DNA from: Streptomyces sp. NBC_01275
GTDB taxonomy: Bacteria > Actinomycetota > Actinomycetes > Streptomycetales > Streptomycetaceae
NCBI RefSeq assembly: GCF_026340655.1
Contig: NZ_JAPEOZ010000001.1
Location: 6,882,001-6,946,000, forward strand
DNA length: 64,000 nucleotides
Reading direction: 5' to 3'
Positions within the stretch are counted from its first letter, which is position 1, and every line of letters begins with the position of its first letter. The notes beneath the pieces are model-generated. The model did not search any database. It saw only the letters and a program-made list of their open reading frames with translations, and was not told the DNA's origin. Below, piece after piece: positions 9,237-19,540 of this stretch. The translations under genes were made by a program, and so were the position numbers.

Positions 9237-10451
9237 ATGGAAACCGTCATCCTTGCTGTAGTCATCGCCGTGGTCGTGCTCGCTGTGCTCGGCGGGCTCG
9301 TCGTCGGCAGCCGACGGAAGAAGTCGCTGCCCCCGCCGCCCCCCGCCGCGCCCGACATCACCGCGCCCCCGGCCGAGCCGCACGTCGGCGACGAGGCCGA
9401 GACGCCGCGCGACGAACCGCGCCGCACGATAGAAGAGGTGGACCTTCCCGACGGCGGCCCGACCGGTGTCGCCGTCGAGGAGCCGCCCGCCGACCAGGCC
9501 GTCGAGGCTCCGCAGATCGAGATCCCGGAGCCCACCGAGGGACGTCTGGTGCGCCTGCGCGCCCGGCTCTCCCGCTCCCAGAACGCCCTCGGCAAGGGCC
9601 TGCTCACGCTGCTCTCGCGCGAGCACCTCGACGACGACACCTGGGAGGAGATCGAGGACACCCTGATCACCGCCGACGTCGGCGTGGCCCCCACCCAGGA
9701 GCTGGTGGAACGACTGCGCGAGCGCGTGCGGGTGCTCGGCACCCGCACCCCCGACGAGCTGCGCGCCCTGCTGCGCGAGGAGCTGCTCAAGCTGGTCGGC
9801 ACCGACGTCGACCGCAGGGTGAAGACCGAGCCCGAGGACCGCAAGCCGGGCATCGTGATGGTCGTCGGGGTCAACGGCACCGGCAAGACCACCACCACCG
9901 GCAAGCTCGCCCGGGTGCTCGTGGCCGACGGACGCACCGTCGTCCTCGGCGCCGCCGACACCTTCCGCGCCGCCGCCGCCGACCAGCTGCAGACCTGGGG
10001 CGAGCGGGTCGGCGCCCACACCGTGCGCGGGCCCGAGGCCGGCGACCCCGCCTCCGTCGCCTTCGACGCGGTGAAGGAGGGCAAGGAGATGGGGGTCGAC
10101 GTCGTCCTCATCGACACCGCCGGCCGGCTGCACACCAAGACCGGGCTCATGGACGAGCTCGGCAAGGTCAAGCGCGTCGTCGAGAAGCACGCCCCGCTGG
10201 ACGAGGTGCTGCTCGTCCTCGATGCCACGACCGGCCAGAACGGCCTGGTCCAGGCCCGGGTCTTCGCCGAGGTCGTCGACATCACCGGCATCGTCCTGAC
10301 CAAGCTGGACGGCACGGCCAAGGGCGGCATCGTCGTCGCGGTCCAGCGCGAGCTGGGCGTCCCGGTCAAGCTGGTCGGACTGGGCGAGGGCGCGGACGAC
10401 CTGGCGCCGTTCGTACCGGAGGCGTTCGTTGACGCCCTCATCGGGGACTGA
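9237..10451 (+). CDS. ftsY: Signal recognition particle receptor FtsY
   Basis: 404 aa. One N-terminal membrane helix (VILAVVIAVVVLAVLGGLVVG), an acidic/proline-rich A region (about residues 30-100), then the NG GTPase: G1 GVNGTGKTTTTGKLA, DTFRAAAADQL, DTAGRLHTK, and TKLDGTAKGG. Docks Ffh-ribosome complexes at the membrane for co-translational insertion; its partner ffh lies at 17859. The N-terminal anchor is an actinobacterial feature; E. coli FtsY lacks a true membrane segment. Confidence 0.96.
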   Translation: METVILAVVIAVVVLAVLGGLVVGSRRKKSLPPPPPAAPDITAPPAEPHVGDEAETPRDEPRRTIEEVDLPDGGPTGVAVEEPPADQAVEAPQIEIPEPTEGRLVRLRARLSRSQNALGKGLLTLLSREHLDDDTWEEIEDTLITADVGVAPTQELVERLRERVRVLGTRTPDELRALLREELLKLVGTDVDRRVKTEPEDRKPGIVMVVGVNGTGKTTTTGKLARVLVADGRTVVLGAADTFRAAAADQLQTWGERVGAHTVRGPEAGDPASVAFDAVKEGKEMGVDVVLIDTAGRLHTKTGLMDELGKVKRVVEKHAPLDEVLLVLDATTGQNGLVQARVFAEVVDITGIVLTKLDGTAKGGIVVAVQRELGVPVKLVGLGEGADDLAPFVPEAFVDALIGD

Positions 10452-10493
10452 CTTATCGGGGAGAGACCTGCTACCGAATTCGGCAGCAGCCGT

Positions 10494-10536
10494 GAGAAGC
10501 GCCCGCCCCCAGGTCCAGTGGGAGCGGGCGCTTCTC
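10494..10536 (+). terminator. Terminator after ftsY
   Basis: Stem gagaagcgcccgc (10494-10506) and gcgggcgcttctc (10524-10536), 13 bp perfect, with 17 nt between the arms. It lies between convergent ftsY and the Prim-Pol-like gene. Confidence 0.8.
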
Positions 10537-10557
10537 GTCGTACGGTCCGCCGCGGTC

Positions 10558-11214
10558 CTACGCCCGCGACCGGTGCGCCACATACGCCAGCGTCCCCAGC
10601 AGCAGCCGGGCCTGCGGCGGGCGGGTCGCGGAGTCCAGCGCGGGCGGGCGCAGCCAGTGCACCGGGCCGAGGCCGCCCCGGTCGGAGGGCGGGGCCGTGA
10701 CGTGCGTACCCGGGCCGAGTCCGTGCAGGTCGAGGGAGGTCGGGTCGTCCCAGCCCATGCGGTAGAGCAGGTCGGCCAGCTCGGCGGCGGCGCCGGGGGC
10801 GACGAAGAACTGGGCGCGGCCCTCGGGGGTGACGGTGACCGGGCCGAGGGGCAGGCCCATGCGCTCCAGTCGGACCAGCGCGCGACGCCCGGCGGCCTCG
10901 GCCACCTCGATCACGTCGAACGCGCGCCCGACCGGCAGCATCACCGCGGCGCCCGGGAACTCCGCCCAGGTCCTGCTCGCGTCGTCGAGCGTGGCGCCGG
11001 CCGGGACCTGCGGCGCGAACTCCAGGGGATGCGCGCCGGGTACGCGACAGTCGGAGCGGCCGCACGAGCAGACGCCCGCCGCGGCCCGCGCGCCCGGCGC
11101 CACGTCCCAGCCCCACAGCCCCGTGAACTCGGCGACGGCGGTGCACTCGGACGAGCGACCGCGCCTGCGCGCGCCGGAGCGGATCTCGCGAATGCCGCCG
11201 ATCGTGAAGCCCAT
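10558..11214 (-). CDS. Prim-Pol N-terminal-like protein, probably catalytically degenerate
   Basis: 218 aa; start at 11214 is supported by GGAGGGGG. The segment AGVCSCGRSDCRVPGAHPLEF follows the cysteine-rich C-x-C-x(4)-C...PG-x-HP pattern of bifunctional DNA primase/polymerase (AEP) proteins, and ALVRLERMGLPLGPVTVTPEGRAQFF resembles their later core. The position where the metal-binding Asp pair is expected reads FDVIEVAEAAG, so the acidic ligands seem lost. It is a streptomycete core gene next to nsdA rather than part of a replicon. Function unknown; polymerase activity is doubtful. Confidence 0.6.
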   Translation of the reverse strand: MGFTIGGIREIRSGARRRGRSSECTAVAEFTGLWGWDVAPGARAAAGVCSCGRSDCRVPGAHPLEFAPQVPAGATLDDASRTWAEFPGAAVMLPVGRAFDVIEVAEAAGRRALVRLERMGLPLGPVTVTPEGRAQFFVAPGAAAELADLLYRMGWDDPTSLDLHGLGPGTHVTAPPSDRGGLGPVHWLRPPALDSATRPPQARLLLGTLAYVAHRSRA

Positions 11215-11661
11215 GCCCCCTCCAACGGGTCCGACGCGCCCCTGGTTACGTAACGGACGCATGTCGTAACTGTGCGTGCTCACGCTTCCCCGTGCCCCCC
11301 TGCGTCAGGCGGCGTCCGGAAGCGCTCCGGGTGGTGTGCTCGGCGGCGTGCGCCCCTGAGTGCATCCCTCCACTCACTCCCGGCCGTCCGGTGTCAAGTG
11401 AATCGCGTGCGGGCCATCGGGAGTTCATTCGAAGGGGTGGCGAATGGTGGCGTTTCCGGGATCGCCGTGGCTGAGGGCGTGATCGTAGGATTACTTTGAG
11501 TGTGCGGGTCCTGGAGGCACATGCCTTTGTGGGTATGCCGGAGGCAAGTCGGCTTTCCGTTCGAAGGGTGACAACTACCGGACGGAGGGCCGTATTTACC
11601 GGCATTCTGATAAGGCTTGGCGCACTCAGTGACAAGTGGTCTCAGGGATGGGGGCGTTCCA
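11215..11661. other. Divergent intergenic region between Prim-Pol-like gene and nsdA
   Basis: 447 bases that should hold both promoters. I see several short inverted motifs (for example catgcctttgtgggtatg near 11519-11536) but no promoter with convincing spacing and no credible extra gene. Confidence 0.4.
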
Positions 11662-13149
11662 GTGAGCGGCAACGGCGGAAGTGGACACAACGCTGCGAGC
11701 GCGGACAAGCGCCCGAACGAGCTGCTCACCTCGTGGTTCGTGCGGAGCGGCTGGTCGAAGGGCGAACTGGCTCGTCAAGTCAACCGTCGCGCCCGTCAGT
11801 TGGGCGCCAACCACATCTCCACGGACACCTCGCGCGTGCGTCGCTGGCTGGACGGCGAGAACCCCCGTGAGCCCATCCCCAGGATCCTCTCGGAGCTGTT
11901 CTCCGAGCGCTTCGGCTGTGTCGTCTCCGTCGAGGACCTCGGGCTGCGGGCCGCGCGCCAGGCGCCCTCCGCGACCGGCGTCGACCTGCCCTGGACGGCC
12001 CCGCAGACAGTGGCCCTGCTCAGCGAGTTCTCGCGCAGCGACCTGATGCTGGCGCGGCGCGGCTTCCTCGGAACCTCGCTGGCCCTGTCCGCGGGGCCGA
12101 CCCTCATCGAGCCCATGCAGCGCTGGCTCGTCCCGTCCCCGCCCGCCCCGCAGGAGGACCCCGGCTCCGTCCCGACCAGCCGGGCCCGCGGCCGGCTCTC
12201 CCGGCCCGAGCTGGACCTGCTGGAGTCCACCACCACGATGTTCCGGCAGTGGGACGCCCAGTGCGGCGGAGGGCTGCGCCGCAAGGCGGTCGTCGGCCAG
12301 CTGCACGAGGTGACGGACCTCCTCCAGGAGCCCCAGCCCGACTCCACCGCGAAGAAGCTCTTCAAGGTCGCCGCCGAGCTGGCCGAGCTGGCCGGCTGGA
12401 TGTCGTACGACGTCGGGCTCCAGCCGACCGCGCAGAAGTACTTCGTGCTCGCCCTGCACGCGGCCAAGGAGGCCGGCGACCGGCCCCTGGGCTCCTATGT
12501 GCTGTCCAGCATGAGCCGCCAGATGATCCACCTCGGGCGGCCGGAGGACGCGCTGGAGCTGATCCACCTCGCGCAGTACGGCAGCCGGGACTGCGCGAGC
12601 CCGCGCACCCAGTCCATGCTGTATGCGATGGAGGCCCGCGCCTACGCCAACATGGGGCAGCCCGGGCGGTGCAAGCGGGCGGTGCGGATGGCCGAGGACA
12701 CCTTCGCCGAGGCCGACGAGTGGGACGAGCCGGACCCCGACTGGATCCGCTTCTTCTCCGCCGCCGAGCTCTACGGCGAGAACTCCCACTCCTTCCGCGA
12801 CCTCGCCTATGTCGCGGGCCGCAGCCCCACCTACGCCTCCCTCGCCGAACCCCTGATGAGCAAGGCCGTCCAGCTGTTCGCGGACGACGCCGACCACCAG
12901 CGGTCGTACGTGCTGAATCTCATCGGGATGGCCACGGTGCATCTGCTGCAGAGCGAGCCCGAGCAGAGCGCCGTACTCGCCGCGCAGGCCATGAAGGAGG
13001 CCAAGAAAGTGCGCTCCGAGCGTGTGAACACTCGTATTCGAAAGACGGTCGACAGCGCCGTACGCGATTTCGGGGATCTCTCCGAGGTCGTGGACCTGAC
13101 CGAGCGGCTCGCGATGGAGCTGCCGGAGACGGTGGCCGAGGCCGTCTGA
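11662..13149 (+). CDS. nsdA: NsdA, negative regulator of Streptomyces differentiation
   Basis: 495 aa. GTG start (VSGNGGSGHNAASADKRPNEL) chosen over the upstream ATG of the open frame because it matches NsdA as I remember it. The N-terminal region reads as a helix-turn-helix-like segment (WFVRSGWSKGELARQVNRRA, then DTSRVRRWLDGENPREPIP), followed by a long helical TPR-like region (about residues 200-480). In S. coelicolor nsdA disruption increases antibiotic production and sporulation; the mechanism is unsettled. Transcribed away from the Prim-Pol-like gene, and followed by its own terminator. Confidence 0.85.
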   Translation: MSGNGGSGHNAASADKRPNELLTSWFVRSGWSKGELARQVNRRARQLGANHISTDTSRVRRWLDGENPREPIPRILSELFSERFGCVVSVEDLGLRAARQAPSATGVDLPWTAPQTVALLSEFSRSDLMLARRGFLGTSLALSAGPTLIEPMQRWLVPSPPAPQEDPGSVPTSRARGRLSRPELDLLESTTTMFRQWDAQCGGGLRRKAVVGQLHEVTDLLQEPQPDSTAKKLFKVAAELAELAGWMSYDVGLQPTAQKYFVLALHAAKEAGDRPLGSYVLSSMSRQMIHLGRPEDALELIHLAQYGSRDCASPRTQSMLYAMEARAYANMGQPGRCKRAVRMAEDTFAEADEWDEPDPDWIRFFSAAELYGENSHSFRDLAYVAGRSPTYASLAEPLMSKAVQLFADDADHQRSYVLNLIGMATVHLLQSEPEQSAVLAAQAMKEAKKVRSERVNTRIRKTVDSAVRDFGDLSEVVDLTERLAMELPETVAEAV

Positions 13150-13160
13150 TCCCTTGAACC

Positions 13161-13240
13161 CCGGCCGCGGCGGCCCTCCCGAACTGCCCGACTCGGCTCC
13201 CCCATGCCAGGTCATCGGAAGGCCGCCGCGGCCGGTTTCT
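13161..13240 (+). terminator. Terminator after nsdA
   Basis: 15-bp perfect stem ccggccgcggcggcc (13161-13175) and ggccgccgcggccgg (13221-13235), then tttctcttcc. The loop is long (45 nt). Confidence 0.65.
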
Positions 13241-13325
13241 CTTCCCTGGTTTCACTTCCTCCAGTGAAGGTTGCGCCACGATAACGATCGATCCGGCGCG
13301 CATCCGGCAGTTCATCGAGGCGTAA

Positions 13326-15152
<1,827 letters not shown>

Positions 15153-15178
15153 CGGCAGAACAGAACAGGAGTCGCTGG

Positions 15179-17638
15179 GTGACGAGTACGGACGTGCGCA
15201 AGGATGCAGAGGACTCGGGACCCAGCGGCTACGCGGCGGCCCGGCTGCGCCTCCTCACCGAGGGGGTGCGGTCCGGGCCGCCGCGCCGTGCGGCCCTCGC
15301 CGAACTGACGGACGAATGGCTGGCGGGCCTGTTCACGGCGGGCGCCGAGGACCTCAAGGGCGTCTCCCTGGTCGCCGTCGGCGGCTACGGGCGCGGCGAG
15401 CTCTCCCCGCGCAGCGACCTCGACCTCCTGCTGCTGCACGACGGCGGCGACTCCAAGGCCGTGGCCGCCCTCGCCGACCGCCTCTGGTACCCCGTCTGGG
15501 ACCTCGGCCTCGCCCTCGACCACTCGGTCCGCACCCCGGCCGAGGCCCGCAAGACCGCCGGTGAGGACCTGAAGGTCCAACTCGGCCTCCTGGACGCCCG
15601 CCATCTCGCCGGGGACCTCGCGCTGACGGCGGGACTGCGTACGTCCGTCCTCGCCGACTGGCGCAACCAGGCGCCCAAGCGCCTCCCCGAACTCCAGGAA
15701 CTGTGCACCGAGCGCGCCGAACGCCAGGGCGAGCTGCAGTACCTGCTGGAACCGGACCTGAAGGAGGCGCGGGGCGGACTGAGAGACGCCACCGCCCTGC
15801 GCGCCGTCGCCGCCTCCTGGCTCGCCGACGCCCCGCGCGAGGGCCTCGACGACGCCCGCCGCCGCCTCCTCGACGTCCGCGACGCCCTCCACCTGGCCAC
15901 CGGCCGCGCCACCGACCGACTCGCCCTCCAGGAGCAGGACCAGGTCGCCGCCGAGCTCGGCCTCCTCGACGCGGACACACTCCTGCGGCAGGTGTACGAG
16001 GCGGCGCGCGTCATCTCGTACGCCAGTGACGTCACCTGGCGTGAAGTGGGGCGTGTGCTGCGGTCGCGCGCCGTCAGGCCCCGGCTGCGCGCCATGCTGG
16101 GCGGCGGCGCCAAGCCCGCCGGCGAGCGGTCCCCGCTGGCCGAAGGCGTGGTCGAGCAGGACGGCGAGGTGGTGCTCGCCCGCGCCGCCCGCCCCGAACG
16201 CGACCCCGTGCTCCCGCTGCGCGCCGCGGCCGCCGCCGCCCAGGCCGGCCTCCCGCTCTCCCTGCACGCGGTACGGCGGCTGGCGGCCACCGTGCGCCCG
16301 CTGCCCACCCCCTGGCCCGCCGAGGCCCGCGAACAGCTCGTGACCCTCCTCGGCTCGGGCCAGCCGACCATCGAGGTCTGGGAGGCGCTGGAGGCCGAAG
16401 GCCTGATCACCCGGCTGCTGCCCGACTGGGAGCGGGTGCGCTGCCGCCCGCAGCGCAACGCCGTGCACATCTGGACCGTGGACCGGCACCTCATCGAGAC
16501 CGCCGTCCGCGCCTCCGAGTTCACCCGTCGCGTCAGCCGCCCCGACCTCCTCCTCGTCGCCGCGCTGCTGCACGACATCGGCAAGGGCTGGCCCGGCGAC
16601 CACTCGGTGGCCGGCGAGATCATCGCCAAGGACGTCGCCGCCCGCATCGGCTTCGACCGCGCGGACGTCGCCGTCCTCGCCGCCCTCGTACGCCAGCACC
16701 TGCTGCTCATCGAGACCGCCACCCGGCGCGACCTGGAGGACCCGGCCACCGTGCGCGCGGTCGCCGAGGCCGTCGGGACACAGAGCACCCTGGAGCTGCT
16801 GCACGCGCTCACCGAGGCGGACGCGCTGGCCACCGGGCCCGCCGCCTGGTCCTCCTGGCGAGGTTCGCTCGTGGCGGACCTGGTCAGGCGGGTCGCGGCG
16901 GTCCTCGCCGGGAACGAACTCGACGAACCCGACGCCGCCGCGCCCACCGCCGAGCAGGAACGGCTCGCCATCGAGGCGATCGCCACCGGCAGCCCGGTGC
17001 TCGCCCTGCGCGCCCAGACCGAGCCGCCCGCCGACTCCGCGGGAGACCAGCCGCCCGGCGACCCCGAACCGCTCGGCGTGGAGCTGCTCATCGCCGTGCC
17101 CGACCAGGAGGGCGTGCTGCCCGCCGTGGCCGGCGTCCTCGCCATGCACCGCCTGACCGTCCGCACCGCCGAACTGCGCGCCCTGGACCTGCCGGACGGC
17201 GTCGAGGGCTCCGTCCTGCTGCTGAACTGGCGGGTCGCCGCGGAGTACGGCTCCCTGCCCCAGGCGGCCCGGCTGCGCGCCGACCTCGTACGGGCGCTGG
17301 ACGGCTCGCTGGACATCGCGGGCCGGCTCGCGGAACGCGACGCGGCCTACCCCCGTCGCCGTGGCGTGGTCGCGCCGCCGCCGCGCGTCACGGTCGCCTC
17401 CGCCGCCTCCCGGCACGCCACGGTGATCGAGGTGCGCGCCCAGGACGCCCCGGGACTGCTGTTCCGGCTCGGCCGCTCCCTGGAGGACGAGGGGCTGCGG
17501 GTGCGCAGCATGCACGTCTCCACCCTCGGCGCGAACGCCGTGGACGCCTTCTACGTCACAGGCGGCAAGGGCCTGCCCCTGCCGGGCGAGGAGGCGACGG
17601 CCGTGGCCCGCAAGCTGGAGGAGATCCTGCGGGGGTGA
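15179..17638 (+). CDS. glnD: PII nucleotidyltransferase/removing enzyme GlnD
   Basis: 819 aa. Order of domains: nucleotidyltransferase with GGYGRGELSPRSDLDLLLL (metal Asp pair), HD hydrolase with AALLHDIGKGWPGDHSVAGE at about residues 460-480, and two C-terminal ACT domains (starting GVELLIAVPDQEGVLPAVAG and TVIEVRAQDAPGLLFRLGR). Modifies and demodifies GlnK according to glutamine. GTG start with CAGGAG upstream, 26 nt after glnK; third gene of the GlnR-controlled operon. Confidence 0.96.
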   Translation: MTSTDVRKDAEDSGPSGYAAARLRLLTEGVRSGPPRRAALAELTDEWLAGLFTAGAEDLKGVSLVAVGGYGRGELSPRSDLDLLLLHDGGDSKAVAALADRLWYPVWDLGLALDHSVRTPAEARKTAGEDLKVQLGLLDARHLAGDLALTAGLRTSVLADWRNQAPKRLPELQELCTERAERQGELQYLLEPDLKEARGGLRDATALRAVAASWLADAPREGLDDARRRLLDVRDALHLATGRATDRLALQEQDQVAAELGLLDADTLLRQVYEAARVISYASDVTWREVGRVLRSRAVRPRLRAMLGGGAKPAGERSPLAEGVVEQDGEVVLARAARPERDPVLPLRAAAAAAQAGLPLSLHAVRRLAATVRPLPTPWPAEAREQLVTLLGSGQPTIEVWEALEAEGLITRLLPDWERVRCRPQRNAVHIWTVDRHLIETAVRASEFTRRVSRPDLLLVAALLHDIGKGWPGDHSVAGEIIAKDVAARIGFDRADVAVLAALVRQHLLLIETATRRDLEDPATVRAVAEAVGTQSTLELLHALTEADALATGPAAWSSWRGSLVADLVRRVAAVLAGNELDEPDAAAPTAEQERLAIEAIATGSPVLALRAQTEPPADSAGDQPPGDPEPLGVELLIAVPDQEGVLPAVAGVLAMHRLTVRTAELRALDLPDGVEGSVLLLNWRVAAEYGSLPQAARLRADLVRALDGSLDIAGRLAERDAAYPRRRGVVAPPPRVTVASAASRHATVIEVRAQDAPGLLFRLGRSLEDEGLRVRSMHVSTLGANAVDAFYVTGGKGLPLPGEEATAVARKLEEILRG

Positions 17639-17668
17639 CCTCGCGGTCGCGTCATGCGTCAAGCGGAT

Positions 17669-17758
17669 GTGCTCCCCGCCGCTGCGGGGGTGGTCCGCTG
17701 CGCGGCAATGGCCGGCTCCCCGAGGCCGAGTGCTCCCCGCCGACGCGGGGCTTCCGTC
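17669..17758 (+). CRISPR. Minimal type I-E-like CRISPR remnant: two repeats, one spacer
   Basis: Two 29-nt units start GTGCTCCCCGCCG at 17669-17697 and 17730-17758, separated by exactly 32 nt (17698-17729). This is the 29/32 geometry of type I-E arrays in actinobacteria, whose repeats from memory begin GTGCTCCCCGC and end GGGGATGGTCC. Unit 1 ends GCGGGGGTGGTCCG. Unit 2 keeps GCGGGG but its last 8 nt diverge, like a trailer-end repeat. Both contain the CCCCGC/GCGGGG hairpin. No cas genes are in the window. Coincidence cannot be excluded because the second unit runs into the glnD terminator. Confidence 0.5.
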
Positions 17759-17787
17759 CCCGCCCGCCGAGTACGGCGGGCGGGGAC
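17756..17787 (+). terminator. Terminator after glnD
   Basis: Perfect 14-bp stem gtccccgcccgccg (17756-17769) and cggcgggcggggac (17774-17787), loop agta. Its first bases overlap the end of the second CRISPR-like repeat. Confidence 0.8.
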
Positions 17788-17858
17788 GAATTACTTGTGG
17801 GGCCGGATACCCTGGAGGGCAGCCCAAACTGTCGCCGACTCCAAGGACCGACGCCGCC

Positions 17859-19409
17859 GTGTTCGATACTCTTTCCGACCGCCTGTCAGCCACTTTCAAG
17901 TCCCTGCGGGGCAAGGGTCGGCTGTCCGAGGCGGACATCGACGCCACGGCCCGTGAAATCCGCATCGCGCTCCTCGAAGCGGACGTGGCCCTGCCGGTCG
18001 TCCGGACCTTCATCAAGAACGTCAAGGACAGGGCGCTCGGCTCCGACGTCTCCAAGGCGCTGAACCCCGCCCAGCAGGTCCTCAAGATCGTCAACGAAGA
18101 GCTGGTCACGATCCTGGGCGGGGAGACCCGACGCCTGCGCTTCGCCAAGCAGCCGCCGACCGTGATCATGCTCGCCGGTCTCCAGGGCGCCGGTAAGACC
18201 ACCCTCGCGGGCAAGCTGGGCAAGTGGCTGAAGGACCAGGGCCACTCGCCGCTGCTGGTGGCCGCCGACCTCCAGCGCCCCAACGCCGTCAACCAGCTCA
18301 GCGTCGTGGCCGAGCGGGCCGGGGTGTCCGTCTACGCGCCGCAGCCGGGCAACGGCGTGGGCGACCCGGTGCAGGTCGCCAGGGACTCCATCGAGTACGC
18401 GAAGACCAAGGTCCACGACATCGTGATCGTGGACACCGCCGGCCGTCTCGGCATCGACCAGGAGCTGATGCAGCAGGCCGCGGACATCCGCGACGCGGTC
18501 AGCCCCGACGAGATCCTCTTCGTCGTCGACGCGATGATCGGCCAGGACGCGGTCAACACGGCCGAGTCCTTCCGGGACGGCGTCGGCTTCGACGGCGTGG
18601 TCCTTTCCAAGCTCGACGGCGACGCCCGTGGTGGCGCCGCCCTGTCGATCGCCTCGGTCACCGGCAAGCCGATCATGTTCGCGTCGAACGGCGAGAAGCT
18701 CGACGACTTCGACGCGTTCCACCCTGACCGGATGGCCTCCCGCATCCTCGACATGGGTGACCTGCTCACCCTGATCGAGCAGGCGGAGAAGACGTTCAGT
18801 CAGGAAGAGGCCGAGAAGATGGCCTCCAAGCTGGCGTCCAAGAAGGGCCAGGACTTCACGCTCGACGACTTCCTGTCCCAGATGGAGCAGGTCAGGAAGA
18901 TGGGCAGCATCAGCAAGCTGCTCGGCATGCTGCCCGGCATGGGCCAGATCAAGGACCAGATCAACAACCTCGACGAGCGGGACGTCGACCGCACGGCCGC
19001 CATCATCAAGTCGATGACCCCGGCCGAGCGCCAGGAGCCGACGATCATCAACGGCTCCCGCCGCGCCCGTATCGCCAAGGGCTCCGGTGTCGAGGTCAGC
19101 GCGGTGAAGGGCCTGGTCGAGCGGTTCTTCGAGGCGCGCAAGATGATGTCCCGCATGGCCCAGGGCGGCGGCATGCCCGGGATGCCCGGGATGCCGGGCA
19201 TGGGCGGCGGCCCCGGCCGGCAGAAGAAGCAGCCGAAGCAGGCCAAGGGCAAGCAGCGCTCCGGCAACCCGATGAAGCGCAGGCAGCAGGAGCTGGAGGA
19301 GGCCCAGCGCCGCGAGGCCCAGGCCCAGGGCGGCAACGCGTTCGGGCTGCCCCAGCAGGGCGCCCAGGACTTCGAGCTGCCGGACGAGTTCAAGAAGTTC
19401 ATGGGCTGA
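17859..19409 (+). CDS. ffh: Signal recognition particle protein Ffh
   Basis: 516 aa. GTG start (VFDTLSDRLSATFKSLRGKG) with AAGGA upstream. N domain, then GTPase motifs GLQGAGKTTLAGKL, DLQRPNAVNQL, DTAGRLGID, SKLDGDARGG; the methionine-rich M domain includes ISKLLGMLPGMGQIKDQ and TIINGSRRARIAKGSG (4.5S RNA binding). The C-terminus has an unusual GMPGMPGMPGMGGG run followed by a Lys/Gln-rich tail. Delivers nascent membrane proteins to FtsY. Confidence 0.97.
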   Translation: MFDTLSDRLSATFKSLRGKGRLSEADIDATAREIRIALLEADVALPVVRTFIKNVKDRALGSDVSKALNPAQQVLKIVNEELVTILGGETRRLRFAKQPPTVIMLAGLQGAGKTTLAGKLGKWLKDQGHSPLLVAADLQRPNAVNQLSVVAERAGVSVYAPQPGNGVGDPVQVARDSIEYAKTKVHDIVIVDTAGRLGIDQELMQQAADIRDAVSPDEILFVVDAMIGQDAVNTAESFRDGVGFDGVVLSKLDGDARGGAALSIASVTGKPIMFASNGEKLDDFDAFHPDRMASRILDMGDLLTLIEQAEKTFSQEEAEKMASKLASKKGQDFTLDDFLSQMEQVRKMGSISKLLGMLPGMGQIKDQINNLDERDVDRTAAIIKSMTPAERQEPTIINGSRRARIAKGSGVEVSAVKGLVERFFEARKMMSRMAQGGGMPGMPGMPGMGGGPGRQKKQPKQAKGKQRSGNPMKRRQQELEEAQRREAQAQGGNAFGLPQQGAQDFELPDEFKKFMG

Positions 19410-19449
19410 GTGCCCTGTCGGCTCGCCGACTACGTCGCCGAGTGCATCG

Positions 19450-19483
19450 CCGAGGGCGCCCTTCTCCGGAAGGGCGCCCTCGG
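19450..19483 (+). terminator. Terminator after ffh
   Basis: 14-bp perfect stem ccgagggcgccctt (19450-19463) and aagggcgccctcgg (19470-19483), 6-nt loop, followed by tgtctct. Confidence 0.85.
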
Positions 19484-19540
19484 TGTCTCTGCCGGTCTTC
19501 TGCGCGTGCCGGTGCCCGAAGGGTGTCGTAACGTCCCGAT

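Noticed and set aside
7934..11146. 1070-codon open frame on the minus strand
   Set aside because: Low-complexity Arg/Pro/Ser-rich product antisense to ftsY and out of frame with the oxidoreductase; a GC-rich shadow.
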